DNA of 64,000 nucleotides from Asterochloris sp. CNOR1 (taxonomy: Eukaryota > Chlorophyta > Trebouxiophyceae > Trebouxiales > Trebouxiaceae): the NCBI GenBank assembly GCA_963969365.1, contig OZ017751.1:248001-312000 (forward strand). Reading direction: 5' to 3'. The notes beneath the pieces were generated by a model. That model saw only the letters and a program-made list of their open reading frames with translations, was not told the DNA's origin and ran no database searches. Positions 23,437-33,563 of this stretch are shown here, piece by piece (the stretch's first letter is position 1; each line of letters opens with the position of its first letter). The position numbers and the translations under genes were made by a program.

Positions 23437-23850
23437 ACCTGTAGATTGAGTTGACCACCTCAGTGCCTGTGTAGCTGTGCTGGGTCGGCCTGCAATCTGG
23501 GACTTGTGCTTGCACTGTTGGTGAGATTGGGTCGATGATTGCCGATGTGCCGCTCTGCAGGTTGAGCCCTACAAGACTATGCATGCCTTTTTGGATACTG
23601 GCCATGCTGGGCCCACATTGCAGTTTGAGACGTCACCATTGATGCCTTTGAATGTGGGTCAATGGTGTGGTGGCAGCTCTGCTGCCTTGCAGATTGGGCG
23701 TGCCACCAGTAGGTCCTGTGTGTATCGGGACACCATCTCTCAAATATGCTGTGCTGTGTTATGAATTCAGCGCAGCGTTGTGAAGCTAGAGGCCGATCAG
23801 CAGCTCGTATGGCTGTGCTCCTTCTTAGACACCATAGGTCCTCCTTTCAG
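23437..23850 (+). repeat. Ladder of copies of an ABCG NBD2 exon start
   Basis: The exon at 23851 begins GTTGAGCGCCACACCATCGA. Diverged copies of the acceptor and first bases occur near 23437, 23557, 23617 and 23691. The copy at 23557 keeps CTGCAGGTTGAGCC and ATGCCTTTTTGGAT; the copy at 23617 keeps TTGCAGTTTGAG and ACCATTGATGCCTTTG. The frames are not kept, so these are intronic remnants, not alternative exons of the family. Confidence 0.75.
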
Positions 23851-26800
23851 GTTGAGCGCCACACCATCGATGCCTTTGTGGATGAGGTCATGGACTTTGT
23901 GGAGCTGGCAGTCTGCGCAATGCTGTTGTGGGTGTGCCAGGCGTCAGCGGGCTCAGCGTGGAGCAGAGGAAGCGTCTGACCATTGCCTTCGAGCTGGTGC
24001 GCAGCCGTACACTGTGTTGTGGTTGTCTGCAGCAGTGCTGCTATGGGCTGTGGTTGTTGTCTGCAGCGGCACTTTTGTGCAATGTAACTCTTGCTGTCTC
24101 CAGCAGCATTGCAGGGCTGGAAGCCAGGTCAGCGCTGTAGGGTGCAGCTGCTCCAGGGCATATTGCTGAAAATGTGCTACACGTGACCGAGAACACAAAG
24201 CACTTGAATGAACACCCTGCATTGGGCTGCTGTGTGCAAGACTGCCAGGATTTGTTGTGCCTGCCACGGGCGTGGAGTATGAGTCTTGCCCTGCGCCGTC
24301 CTGCAGGTGGCCAACCCCTCCATTGTGTTCATGGACGAGCCGACGTCAGGTAGGTGCCTTCTGTGGGGCTGCTGGCATACAGGCTAGATCTTCTGCTTGC
24401 TGCCTGTAGCGTTCCCAGCAACCCTTTCTGCACTACCTGTGGCTTGCCGAGTAGGCTGAGGGCAGCTCTGGGCCGGTCTGCGTGAGTGCATCACCCTGTG
24501 TGCACCAGCACTGTGCAGACAAAACCCAATGTTGCTGCAGGCCTAGACGCCCGGGCTGCTGCTATCATCATGAGGACAGTGCGCAACATCGTCAACACGG
24601 GCAGGACCATCGTGAGTGCCAGTGCCTTTGCCTGAAAGTCTGAGAAGTAACCACTGGCAGCCCTCTGCTGCTGCACAGAGCCGTCAGCACAGCCTGTTGT
24701 CTGCAGCCCTGGCTCAAATGATGTAAGACCCACCAGCACGGCAATCTCATGTGCTCAGATTCTAAAAAAGCACTGCGTTGCAGGTGTGCACCATTCACCA
24801 GCCCAGTATTGACATCTTCGAGTCCTTCGACGAGCTGCTGCTGCTCAAGCGTGGTGGAGAGACCATCTATGCAGGCGGGGCACAATTTTACGGCATGCCG
24901 CTTTGTGCAGTTGAGACCTGCAGTGCCACGCATCTCCATGCCTTGCAATTTGCTGGGCACTGCAGCGTTGCACAGCGCTGATTGCACTGCATGAAGCTGC
25001 AGTTTTCTGGCAGCTAGGCTGAGCAGTGCTGCTTGTGTGGCGGCCATCATGCCTGTGGAGGATTGCTCCTGATGCTGCCAGCCTACAAGCCGAGCCTTGT
25101 CTCACAGGTGCCTCCTGAAAAGCTGTGGAGCCTCCAGCTCTTGCCGTGCAGAAGATCATCTCGCCTGTTGCCTCCGGATCCTTTAGGCAGTCTGGCAACC
25201 CATTTGCTGAAGGGCATGCCCCTGCCGTGCCTGCAGGCCCTCTCGGACACGACTCCGCAAACCTGATCGGCTACTATAAGGCTGTGCAGGGAGTACCACG
25301 TATTCGTGAGGGGCTCAACCCTGCCACATGGTGTGTGCCCCTGTCAGCCTTCATGCATCTTGTCCTGCATGCGGGTGCACAACCTCTGGTCCACATCAAC
25401 TGCTGGTCTGCTTAGTGTAATGGCAACAGCAACTGCTTGGTTGATCCTTACCTAATGGCTCAGCTGCTCTTGCTCTGCAGGATGCTGGAGGTCACCACAC
25501 CCGGCCAGGAGGAGCGCCTGCAGGTGGACTTTACTGAGGTCTACCGCAGCAGCCAGCTGGCCAAGTAAGCCACCCGCCACTGGTGCTGCACCTGCAGCAG
25601 CCTGTATTTGTCGCGCGACTTGCTGGGCACGCAAAGCAAGAGAGTGTCTGTGCGTAGCAGTTGACAGCACCAGCAACACTTGCTGGCAGTACAAGGAACA
25701 CTTGCAAAGAAGAAAAGGCCCTCTTAGGCTGTTTGCAGATGCAGCTCCTGTGCCGCACAGCATTCATGTGCTGGCCGCCTGCCCCACTGCTGCATCTGCC
25801 TGTCATGGTGCAGCTTCTGGGTGCAGCGCAGCATGCATGCGCTGGCTGCCTGCCACTGTGATGCATCTGCAGCAGTGCAGCAGCCTGTTGTGGGGCAGCC
25901 CCCATGCTGCACAGCATTCATGCGCTGGCGGCCCCTGTATCATGTGCAGCAGCCTGTCACACTCTGTTCCTGTTGCTCCTGCATCCCTTGCCTGGGCACC
26001 TGCTTGGATCAGCTGTGCGCACACAGCAAGCAGCCCACCAGCACCGCCCGCATCTGCGTGGCCTGCCCTCGAGGAATCGCCATGCGCAGCGTATTGGGCA
26101 TTGCTCTTTAAGACCTCATCTTGGCAGCTGCCTTGCTGCACCCCAAAAGGGTGCTGGCAGTCAAATACAGCATCACTGAGATGCTGCTCAAAGTGCATGC
26201 TACACCAATCATGCCCCTCTGCCATGTTTAGGGACCGTGACGCTCTCGTCAAGGCAGAGGTCGCCCCCCACGAGGGAGTAGAGGATCTCAAGTTTGACAG
26301 GTGGGCCACTGATGAATGACTGTGTGTGTGGGTGCACCTTTGGGGTGCTGCAGCCTGGCTGCTGTCATGATGCAGGCACCTGCAGCCTCAGAAGTGGGTA
26401 TGCCCATGCTGCACCTGGTGAAGAGTGAAGACCTTGCGCAGCACGTGGCGCCTGCACCTGCAGCCTGAAGGGCGGCTGTTGTCACGCTGCACCTGTCAAT
26501 TGCACTGCCATGCAACCCAGGCACTAGCAGGAAGAACATCAAACTTTGTGCGCCGTACACACCGCCGCCGCAATGCTGACTACCCAGACCAGGCCAGTCA
26601 AATTGTCTGTGTGTGTGCTGCCTAGCTGTTAACTGCCTGTCCCCAAGCCACAGAAGAACAGTGCGCCCAGCTGTTTATAGTGTTCTGTGTGGTGCCTGGC
26701 CGCAGCGTGTATGCTCGTGGCTTCATGGAGCAGCTCCGCATCATGCTGTGGAAGTTCAACATTGTGTACTGGCGCCTGCCAGAGTACAATGGAGTCAGGT

Positions 26801-27491
26801 GAGCTCACTGTGCTGTTCCCGCGTCAACGACCCACAGCACTGCTGTCTGTCCATGAGGCTTTGCTGCTGGTCAGCCGCTTTGTGCCCAATGTGTGCTGTT
26901 GTGCTGGCAGTCTGCCTCTGGCATGTAGCTCATATTGCACGGAGTCAAGCCGTGGCCTAGACACCGCTGGGGTGTTGCTGGCCCCTGGCCGGAGCTCAGG
27001 GTGGCTGTCACTGGCCTTGCAGGTTCTCGTTCACACTGGGCATCGGCCTCATCTTTGGCGCTGTCTAATGGCGCCTGGACGGCAAAGTGTGAGTGGCATT
27101 TTCCAGCCTCGTGCAGTGCCCCTGATGTTCACAGCCAGCCGCCAGTGCGAGCTGACACGTTTCCTGAGGCGCGGGCTTCCCCAGGCCTGCACCACCCGCT
27201 GCAAGCCACTGACGGCTGTCTCGCAAACAGGGACAGTCTGCAAGCATTGTCAGGCAGTCTATGCCAGGCACCAGCCTGCCGCACGCCACAAGGCAGTGCA
27301 GGCCTGCTTGCTGGTTCAGGCATGGGCATGTCACTTGCACATGCCCCGGCCCAGTGGCCCCTGTCTGCATGTGCCTCTGGTGGGTGCCATGCTGAGAATA
27401 CATGTGTGCTCTGCTGCAGAGAGACAGAGCAGGACCTGTACAACATATTGGGTGCCCTGTACTCTGCAGTCCTCTACGTGAGTTCTGCAGC

Positions 27492-27775
27492 CGAGCCTGC
27501 CTGCCGCTGTCGCATCCCCTGCGGCCTGCCTGGCCCGCCCCTGCTGCTGCTGCAGCCCCTGCGGCCTGCCCCGCCTGCCGCTGTCGCTCCCCCTGCGGCC
27601 CTGCCTGGCCTGCCGCTCTTGTATCCCCTGCAGCCTGCCTGGCCTGCCCCTGCTGCTGCTGCTGCTCCCCCTGCGGCCTGCCTGGCCTGCCCCTGCTGCT
27701 CCCCCTGCGGCCTGCCTGGCCCGCCCCTGCTGCTGCTGCTGCCCCTGCAGCCTGCCCCGCCTGCCCTGCTTGTCG
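27492..27775 (+). repeat. GC-rich minisatellite in an ABCG intron
   Basis: Seven or eight imperfect units of about 33-45 bases, each starting CCCCTGCGGCCTGCC or CCCCTGCAGCCTGCC and ending in a variable run of CTG or a pyrimidine-rich tail. It lies inside the intron between exons 27420-27477 and 27959-28072. Each unit looks like a pyrimidine tract plus CTGCAG acceptor, so it may have grown from a duplicated 3' splice region. The long open frames on both strands here are products of the repeat, not genes. Confidence 0.85.
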
Positions 27776-30459
27776 CACACAAACACGGGTGCTCAGGGCA
27801 CCTCCCAGGGGCGAGTCCCCTCCCACTGCTGCCTCCTGCGCCCTCTGGGCCCCCTTGCATCACCAGGTTTTCTTTCTGTCAAGGCCTGCTAAGCCATACC
27901 TTGCTGACCTTTGGCTTCCCCCATCAACCAGCGAGATGCTGACCCTCTGTGCCTGCAGCTGGGTGTCTTGGATAGCATCTTTGTGCAGCACATCTTCTCG
28001 GATGAGAGGGCCGTTTTCTAGAGGGAGCGTGCAGCCGGCATGTACTCTGTTGCCTCTTGGTACTTAGGAATTGTGAGTGGCCAACCTGACAACTGCTGTG
28101 TATGTCCGCCCGCCCAGAGCATAGTGCTGGATGCCTGTTCACAAGTTGCCTGCGCATTGCGTCTCATCAGGGCTGGTTCCCTTGGCATTGCTGTCACAGT
28201 CTTCTTGTAGTGCAGTTCAGCAGCCTGCAGTGGGTGCCTGCGCATGTGCAGGTGGCCTGAGAATCTGTTAGCAGCCATGCTGCTGCTGTGGCAGCAAGCT
28301 GAGCTTTGGCCTCCGTGAGCGGCAGCTGACTGGCTGCTGCCCCCTGCAGGCTATAGTTGAGATCTCCTACCTCCTGGTTCAGGCCATCCTGTACACAGGC
28401 AGGGGCTGCACTGTTGCATGCAAGCCCTGTGCAGCAATGTCATGCAGTGCATGCAATCATCTCATTGCGAATGCCAAAACGTGCCGTCCCATGGTAACTG
28501 GCATCTGGCTGCACTGCCGGCAATGGGCCCAGGTTCTCAGCCCGATGTTCTCATGCGCTCACACGAGCACCTGTGGCTGCCCTCTAGATTTCTTCCCCTT
28601 GTGCCTGCAGCCATCACCTACCCTATGGCATGGTTCTACATGTCCCCAGCTAAGTGGTTCTGGTACCTGTGGTGAGCTCCCCTGCTGTGGTCATGCTTGG
28701 TGTCAGTGTGCCCATCTGACTCCACTGTGGGCCACGCCTGCCTGCGGCGCTGGCCATGCTGCTACCAGTCCCGCAGGCTCCGTCACATCAAGCACTGGAT
28801 GCAGATCATGCCTGCCTCCAGCAGTGGACATCAGCCAGCCAGTCTGGTCTAGCCTGACTTTCCTGCCCCCCAGGCAGGTCCAGAATGGACAGCAAGAGGG
28901 GTGAACATGTCTGGCCTGGCCCATGCAGGTTCATGTTCCTCACGCTCATGTACTTCAACTTCTACGGGATTGCCTGTGTGGCGGTGACACCCAACCTGCT
29001 GGTGGCAGCTGTGCTCTCAGGCACCTTTATGGTAAGCCTCGCCCTGACCAAACTATGGCTGCTTTGAGCCCAGCATCTCATGTTGCAGTTTCATACTGTG
29101 CTTACACCTCCACGCTGCTCATGCCCTTTGCCTAGCATGTGTCTGTCGTCATTTGTGCTGTTGAGTGTAGACTAGCGGCTGCTCACGCCCAGCTTCGGAG
29201 ACTCATGGGCTTGAAGGTGCACCCCTCCGGCCAGGTGACAGGACACATGGTGAATTGTTTTTGCAGGCTTCTTCAACCTGTTTGCCGGCTTTGTCATTGG
29301 CCGTGGATCCCTGCCTGGGTGGTGGGTCTGGATGGTGGGTGCTGCGACAATGCAGTGCTGCATTGACGCAGGGCAATGGTGCTGGCCCAGCTCTTCCCTC
29401 ACATCAGCTTACATCTTGCCTTGCCCTGCGGGCTGCTCTGTGCATGCTTGGCCAGTGGGCACTCCCACACTGGCTGGTGTCTTGTGTATCCAAGTACCCA
29501 AAGTGTCAACACACGGCTGCCCTTGCTCCTGCCTCTTCTGCCTGACACGATGGCAGCTCCTGGCACTCCCTGCTGACGCCCTTGCACCTGCTGTCCTGCA
29601 GTACTACCTGAATCCTGTGGCCTGGACTTTGTGTGAGTATGCTGTCCACTGCCACCGCCATGGCCACTGCCACTGCAAGCTCCTCAGCCCTCCACACTGC
29701 CCCAGCACACCCAGCTCACTGTCATGGGCAGCCACCTTGTGCATGGACTGGGCAGATATGCTGCTTGCTCTGTCGCTAGCTGCAGACAGCTGGCTCTGTT
29801 AAGTGTCAACAGCAGGGTTCTTGCTTTGCATCACCGTGCCTCATCAGATCTGGCTGCAACCTGGAGGTTGGTGTCTGTTCATGCCTCCCACCACCTGGAG
29901 CCTGTCTGTCTGAGCTGTCCAGACAGCGCAGCTGCAAGTGCATGCCCGCCTGCCATTTCAGAGCACGCTAGGGACCATAGCATGCCCTGCCCATCAGATC
30001 GAAACAGCACCATCACCTGCCCTGCCTGCAGACGGCCTTGTGGCCAGCAATCTCGATGACCTCCACGGGAAGACTGTCACCCTGGATGGTGGCGGGCAGC
30101 AGACAGTGCCTGAGTACCTGCTGGATCGTTTTGAGTGCAGCTATGGCTTCCTGGGGCAGGTCTCAGCCATCCTCATAGCATGGTGCATCCTCTACTGGAC
30201 TCTGGGAGCCTTTGCCATGACAAAGGTGACGAGCTGAGGCTGGAGTGCTGGCCTGGGCTTCTGGGTATGGTTCCGCTCGAGAAGCTGTTGGGGGCCTCTG
30301 TTACTGGGCCTGCTTCTCCTTTGCTTGGTAACACTGCTGCTCTGTGCCTCACACTGAGGTGCGGTTGTTAAACATGTCATGCACAGGGCTGCATCAGCAC
30401 ACCTCTGGCTAAACATTGCCCACTGTCGTGCTTTGCAGTTGAACTTCCAGAAGCGGTAG

Positions 30460-31351
30460 TGACTGGGGCCTCCGCTCAACCCGCTGACAACTGTTGTTGA
30501 CATTATTTCTTGTCCAAAACATTCTCCCGAGGGCCCATGTCTTGGCTGTGACCCACACACTGATGATGGAGAAACTGATCTTTAGAGAGCACAGGGCAGC
30601 CAGCCTGCGCCTTGCCAGCTCTGTGCTGTCTGTGTCTGCCGCAGGTATGATTTGGCAATCCACAGATCAGGTGTATGCATCTATTGGCTGGAGCTGCCCC
30701 ATACTACAAGCAGTACTGACGGCAGTCTCAGCCTGGCGGTGCTCTCTACACCCCATCGGTAGATCCAGCTGGACCCCCGCAGGTGTCGCAGCGCAGCTCC
30801 ACTTGATCAAGCAAGATGACTGCTGCCCGGCCTCAGAGACTGTGAACATCAACAGCATTGACTGGGTGTTTTACCATGGCAATCCCAAGGAGCCCAGACA
30901 CAGCCCTGATGTACCCAGACACATCAGATGTTGACAAGCTTGACCTTAAACAAAAACCACTACTAGGTGATGAGAGCATGTCCCGCTAATCGAGTGAGGA
31001 GACTGCCGAGCAACTGCCAGGAAGCATGTCAGTCATCCGTTGGCTGACTCTGAGAACACCCAGCGATGATATTCCCCAGCCGATGGCAGCTTGGAAGCCA
31101 TGGTCGGGGCAAAGAAGCCAGCTTCGTTGATCCACGCTCGTCCCCAGCTCCTGACAGACTAGATCAGGTCAGCCAGGCTCAAGGGCCGCTCTGAGCCAGG
31201 AGGCGACCCATGCTCTGTGTGCCTGTCCTGATGCATCTGCATATGCAGACTTTAGGATCTGCTCTTGCGATTCAGGCACAGACTTGCGCCACAGTCCTGT
31301 TATCTAGACCTGCGGCTGCAGGCAATCCTGTGACCACCCCTTGGCAGCACC
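30460..31351. other. Intergenic, no gene recognised
   Basis: This 892-base stretch separates the ABCG stop from the F-box/LRR start. It should contain the ABCG 3' UTR and the promoter of the next gene. Open frames here show no family resemblance and no plausible splice chain. No repeat ladder was noticed. Confidence 0.5.
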
Positions 31352-32266
31352 ATGTCCAGCCCAGACCAGGAGCAGGACATCAGCGTTCTGCCAGCGGATC
31401 TGCGCAGGCAGACAGCTGCTTTGGTGGAGCACAGCAGCCTCCCTGCCCTGCGCCTCGTCAGCCGCGGCTGGAATGAGGCAGCTAATCTGGCTGTGTGCCG
31501 GCTCGCGGGTGAACTGTCGCTCGCTCAATTGAGGCTCATTGGCCAGAAATGGCCCAATCTAGAGCAGCTGGCCCTGGATTGGAGAATTATACCTGACAGA
31601 GACCTGCTGTCATCTTTGATGCCGCTCAAGCGACTTCAGCATCTGAGCATGGGCACAGGCGCTGCGCTGCTGCCAGGGGGCCAGGAGTTCATACTCAGGC
31701 AGACGCGACTGCTCGGCCTGCACATTTTCAATATATGTTTCGGAGCCTCTGATGGGCTGCTGCAAGTCATTGGCAGGCTGAGCCACCTGGAGAGGCTGGA
31801 TTGTGGCCTCCAAGCCGAGCGTCGCGCTCCGAAACCAATGCTGCCGCCGCTCCAGCTGGAGCCAGCAACAGATGAGGGTGTGCGGTGCCTGAGTAGCCTG
31901 CAGTCCCTTCAGGCCCTGGCCTTGACGTTCAGAGCCCCCCAACTACCCCCAAGAAAATTCAATGTCACAGGCCAGGCTCGCAGTTCGATTGGGAGCCTGC
32001 ACCAGCTGACGCGCTTGTGTCTGGATTGGTGGCCCATGGTGGACACAGACCTTGACCACCTGAAACACCTGCAGCTTCACTCTCTGGAGCTGAACAACTG
32101 CCTGAGTCTGACTTCAGGATGTCTGATGCATCTGAGTCTGTTGACAAGTTTGCACACCCTGAGCTTCCTGAGTGTAGAACCCCCATGGAGTACCGAGGAG
32201 GAGCTTGACGCCTTTGAGGAACTTGCCAATGAAGTGATGCCATTTTTGACAACACTGAACTTCTGA
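31352..32266 (+). CDS. F-box/leucine-rich-repeat protein, intronless
   Basis: A single uninterrupted frame of 304 codons from ATG at 31352 to TGA. Residues about 10-45 (LPADLRR ... LRLVSRGWNEAA) look like an F-box, the motif that binds SKP1 in SCF ubiquitin ligases. The rest is leucine-rich with irregular repeats of the type LxxLxLxxN, for example LEQLALDW, LQHLSMG, LERLDCGL, LTRLCLDW and LHSLELNNC. The substrate cannot be predicted. It is the only gene in the window without introns and sits between very intron-rich genes, which fits retroposition or a lineage-expanded F-box/LRR family. The F-box call is moderate; the LRR call is firm. It is convergent with the phytocyanin gene. Confidence 0.8.
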   Translation: MSSPDQEQDISVLPADLRRQTAALVEHSSLPALRLVSRGWNEAANLAVCRLAGELSLAQLRLIGQKWPNLEQLALDWRIIPDRDLLSSLMPLKRLQHLSMGTGAALLPGGQEFILRQTRLLGLHIFNICFGASDGLLQVIGRLSHLERLDCGLQAERRAPKPMLPPLQLEPATDEGVRCLSSLQSLQALALTFRAPQLPPRKFNVTGQARSSIGSLHQLTRLCLDWWPMVDTDLDHLKHLQLHSLELNNCLSLTSGCLMHLSLLTSLHTLSFLSVEPPWSTEEELDAFEELANEVMPFLTTLNF

Positions 32267-33563
32267 ACATGCTCTCCTCTTCTAAACACACATGCTGCTG
32301 CCAGCCTGGGTGGCTGTGCCCACTGATTGAAGAGCACGAGACTGTGCAACCTGAGCAGCCAACAGGGCTGAAGGGAAGTGCTGTCAGCCAATTGCGCATG
32401 AATAGCCCATCACCTGGTTGGACCATGCCCTGGCAATGTTACGCATGCAGCCTTGCTGTGGAGCATGGTGGTGGGTGAGCATGAGGCCCTGGCTGCACTG
32501 CTCTCATGCTGGAGATTGTGGGCAGCAATCGCTATGCATTTCTGCCAGGGGCAAAGCAGCCTGCCGCATTGCTTGCGAGGCTGCTTGCTGTCATGGATTG
32601 TGGATGTGGGGGATGGCTGCAGAGTGCATGTGCCAGGAGCAATGGTGGCAGCTCAGCCAGTAATAGTCTCTACAAGAGACAACCTGCACAGGCTTGGTCC
32701 CTGTACATTGTCTCAGCTTCCTGGTGGACCCGTGCTGGACTCCTTCGACAGGCTCTATTGGACCCCATTCACCATCTGTTTATAGTGAGCTGTCCCTGCA
32801 GACCCTTCAGATGGCCAGGCCATGCATGCCACGCGCCGCAAATGCTTCCAGCTGGGCTATGTGAAACCCCATCGCATATGCGGCTTGTTTGAGGCATCGG
32901 TAGTGTTTCCCCACTCTTGGCTGCGAGGTGTTGTTATGGCATCATGCAGCCAGCAGCGTGATCACCAAAGTGCTGGACGTCGCACACTGCCACTTCCTGC
33001 GGGGCCTGCTGGGTGAATTGCACACGCACCAAATGGAAAGTCCTGGCTGGCTTTAGGAGATACCTGCTTGCTGTGCACTGGCAAACATAGTCGACATGTT
33101 CAGTCACAATTTCAGTCGCATCTGCAATCCTTCCTACCGACACTACAAGTGATACCCCAAAAGTGGGAGATATCTCTGCTGGCAAACCCAGCACGCATTT
33201 GCTGCCTTGCAGGCTCGCGGCAGCCCAGGCAGCACCCCTACCTGTCTGCAGGACAGGACAGCACAGTGGCCACTACACCACAGCACGCTTATCTGGGAGC
33301 TTGGGGGCACTGAAGCTGCACCTTCTTGGCTATATATAAGATAAACTGAGTCACACTGCTGCAGCACAGAGTAATGGTATCTCATGTTGTGGGCTGACGC
33401 TGAATGGAGCTGCTACTGACCACACACAATTTCATCTGGGGAGTGCTTCCGCTGGGGTTCAGACCTTGAGTAAGTGGCAGTCCAAGATGTCACGAAATGC
33501 GCAGGGATGGGGTGGCATCACAGACATGGACATCCGGCAGAGCTCAGGTATTTAGCCTCAAGA
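32267..33563. other. Intergenic between convergent genes, no gene recognised
   Basis: This 1.3 kb stretch should carry the 3' UTRs of two convergent genes. No conserved protein segment, RNA gene or clear repeat was seen. An A/T-rich TATATATAAG motif lies near 33332 but no gene start follows it, so no promoter is claimed. Confidence 0.45.

Larger units (their letters stand above)
12181..30459 (+). pseudogene. Full-length PDR-type ABCG transporter with a disrupted reading frame
   Basis: About 47 short exons spell a complete pleiotropic-drug-resistance transporter in the order NBD1-TMD1-NBD2-TMD2, a plasma-membrane ATP-driven exporter family in plants and algae. NBD1: Walker A GPPGAGKST (13938-14029), signature [13 protein letters not shown] and TLFLDE (15695-15814), ISTGLD (16225). 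TMD1: 17633-20473, with LPVFYKQRD. NBD2: GVSGAGKTT (22664-22721), [10 protein letters not shown] (23851-23996), FMDEPTSG (24307-24349). TMD2: 26706-30459, ending FQKR then TAG. Breaks: frame slips near 14154, 18883 and 23911, TAA at 27066-27068 and TAG at 28019-28021, plus junctions that do not keep phase near 13608, 19673 and 29267. Splice sites and conserved residues are otherwise well kept. Either a recent pseudogene or a stretch of poor consensus; intact neighbours favour the former. Start could be 12094, 12181 or 12199. GC donors are likely at 24875 and 28399. Confidence 0.85.

Noticed and set aside
26935-27942. A 335-codon open frame on the plus strand, with long overlapping frames on the minus strand.
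   Set aside because: It is mostly translation of the GC-rich minisatellite at 27492-27775 and crosses two well supported ABCG exons in another frame.
27066-28021. Reassigned stop codons: both in-frame stops in ABCG (TAA, TAG) fall where an aromatic residue, possibly Tyr, is expected.
   Set aside because: Other genes here end in TAA (codanin-like) and TAG (NOC1, kinase, and ABCG itself at the family-typical FQKR end). The same ABCG gene also has frame slips, so gene decay is simpler.
33328-33345. TATATATAAG as a promoter TATA box.
   Set aside because: No gene start follows on the plus strand, and the minus-strand gene ends rather than starts here.
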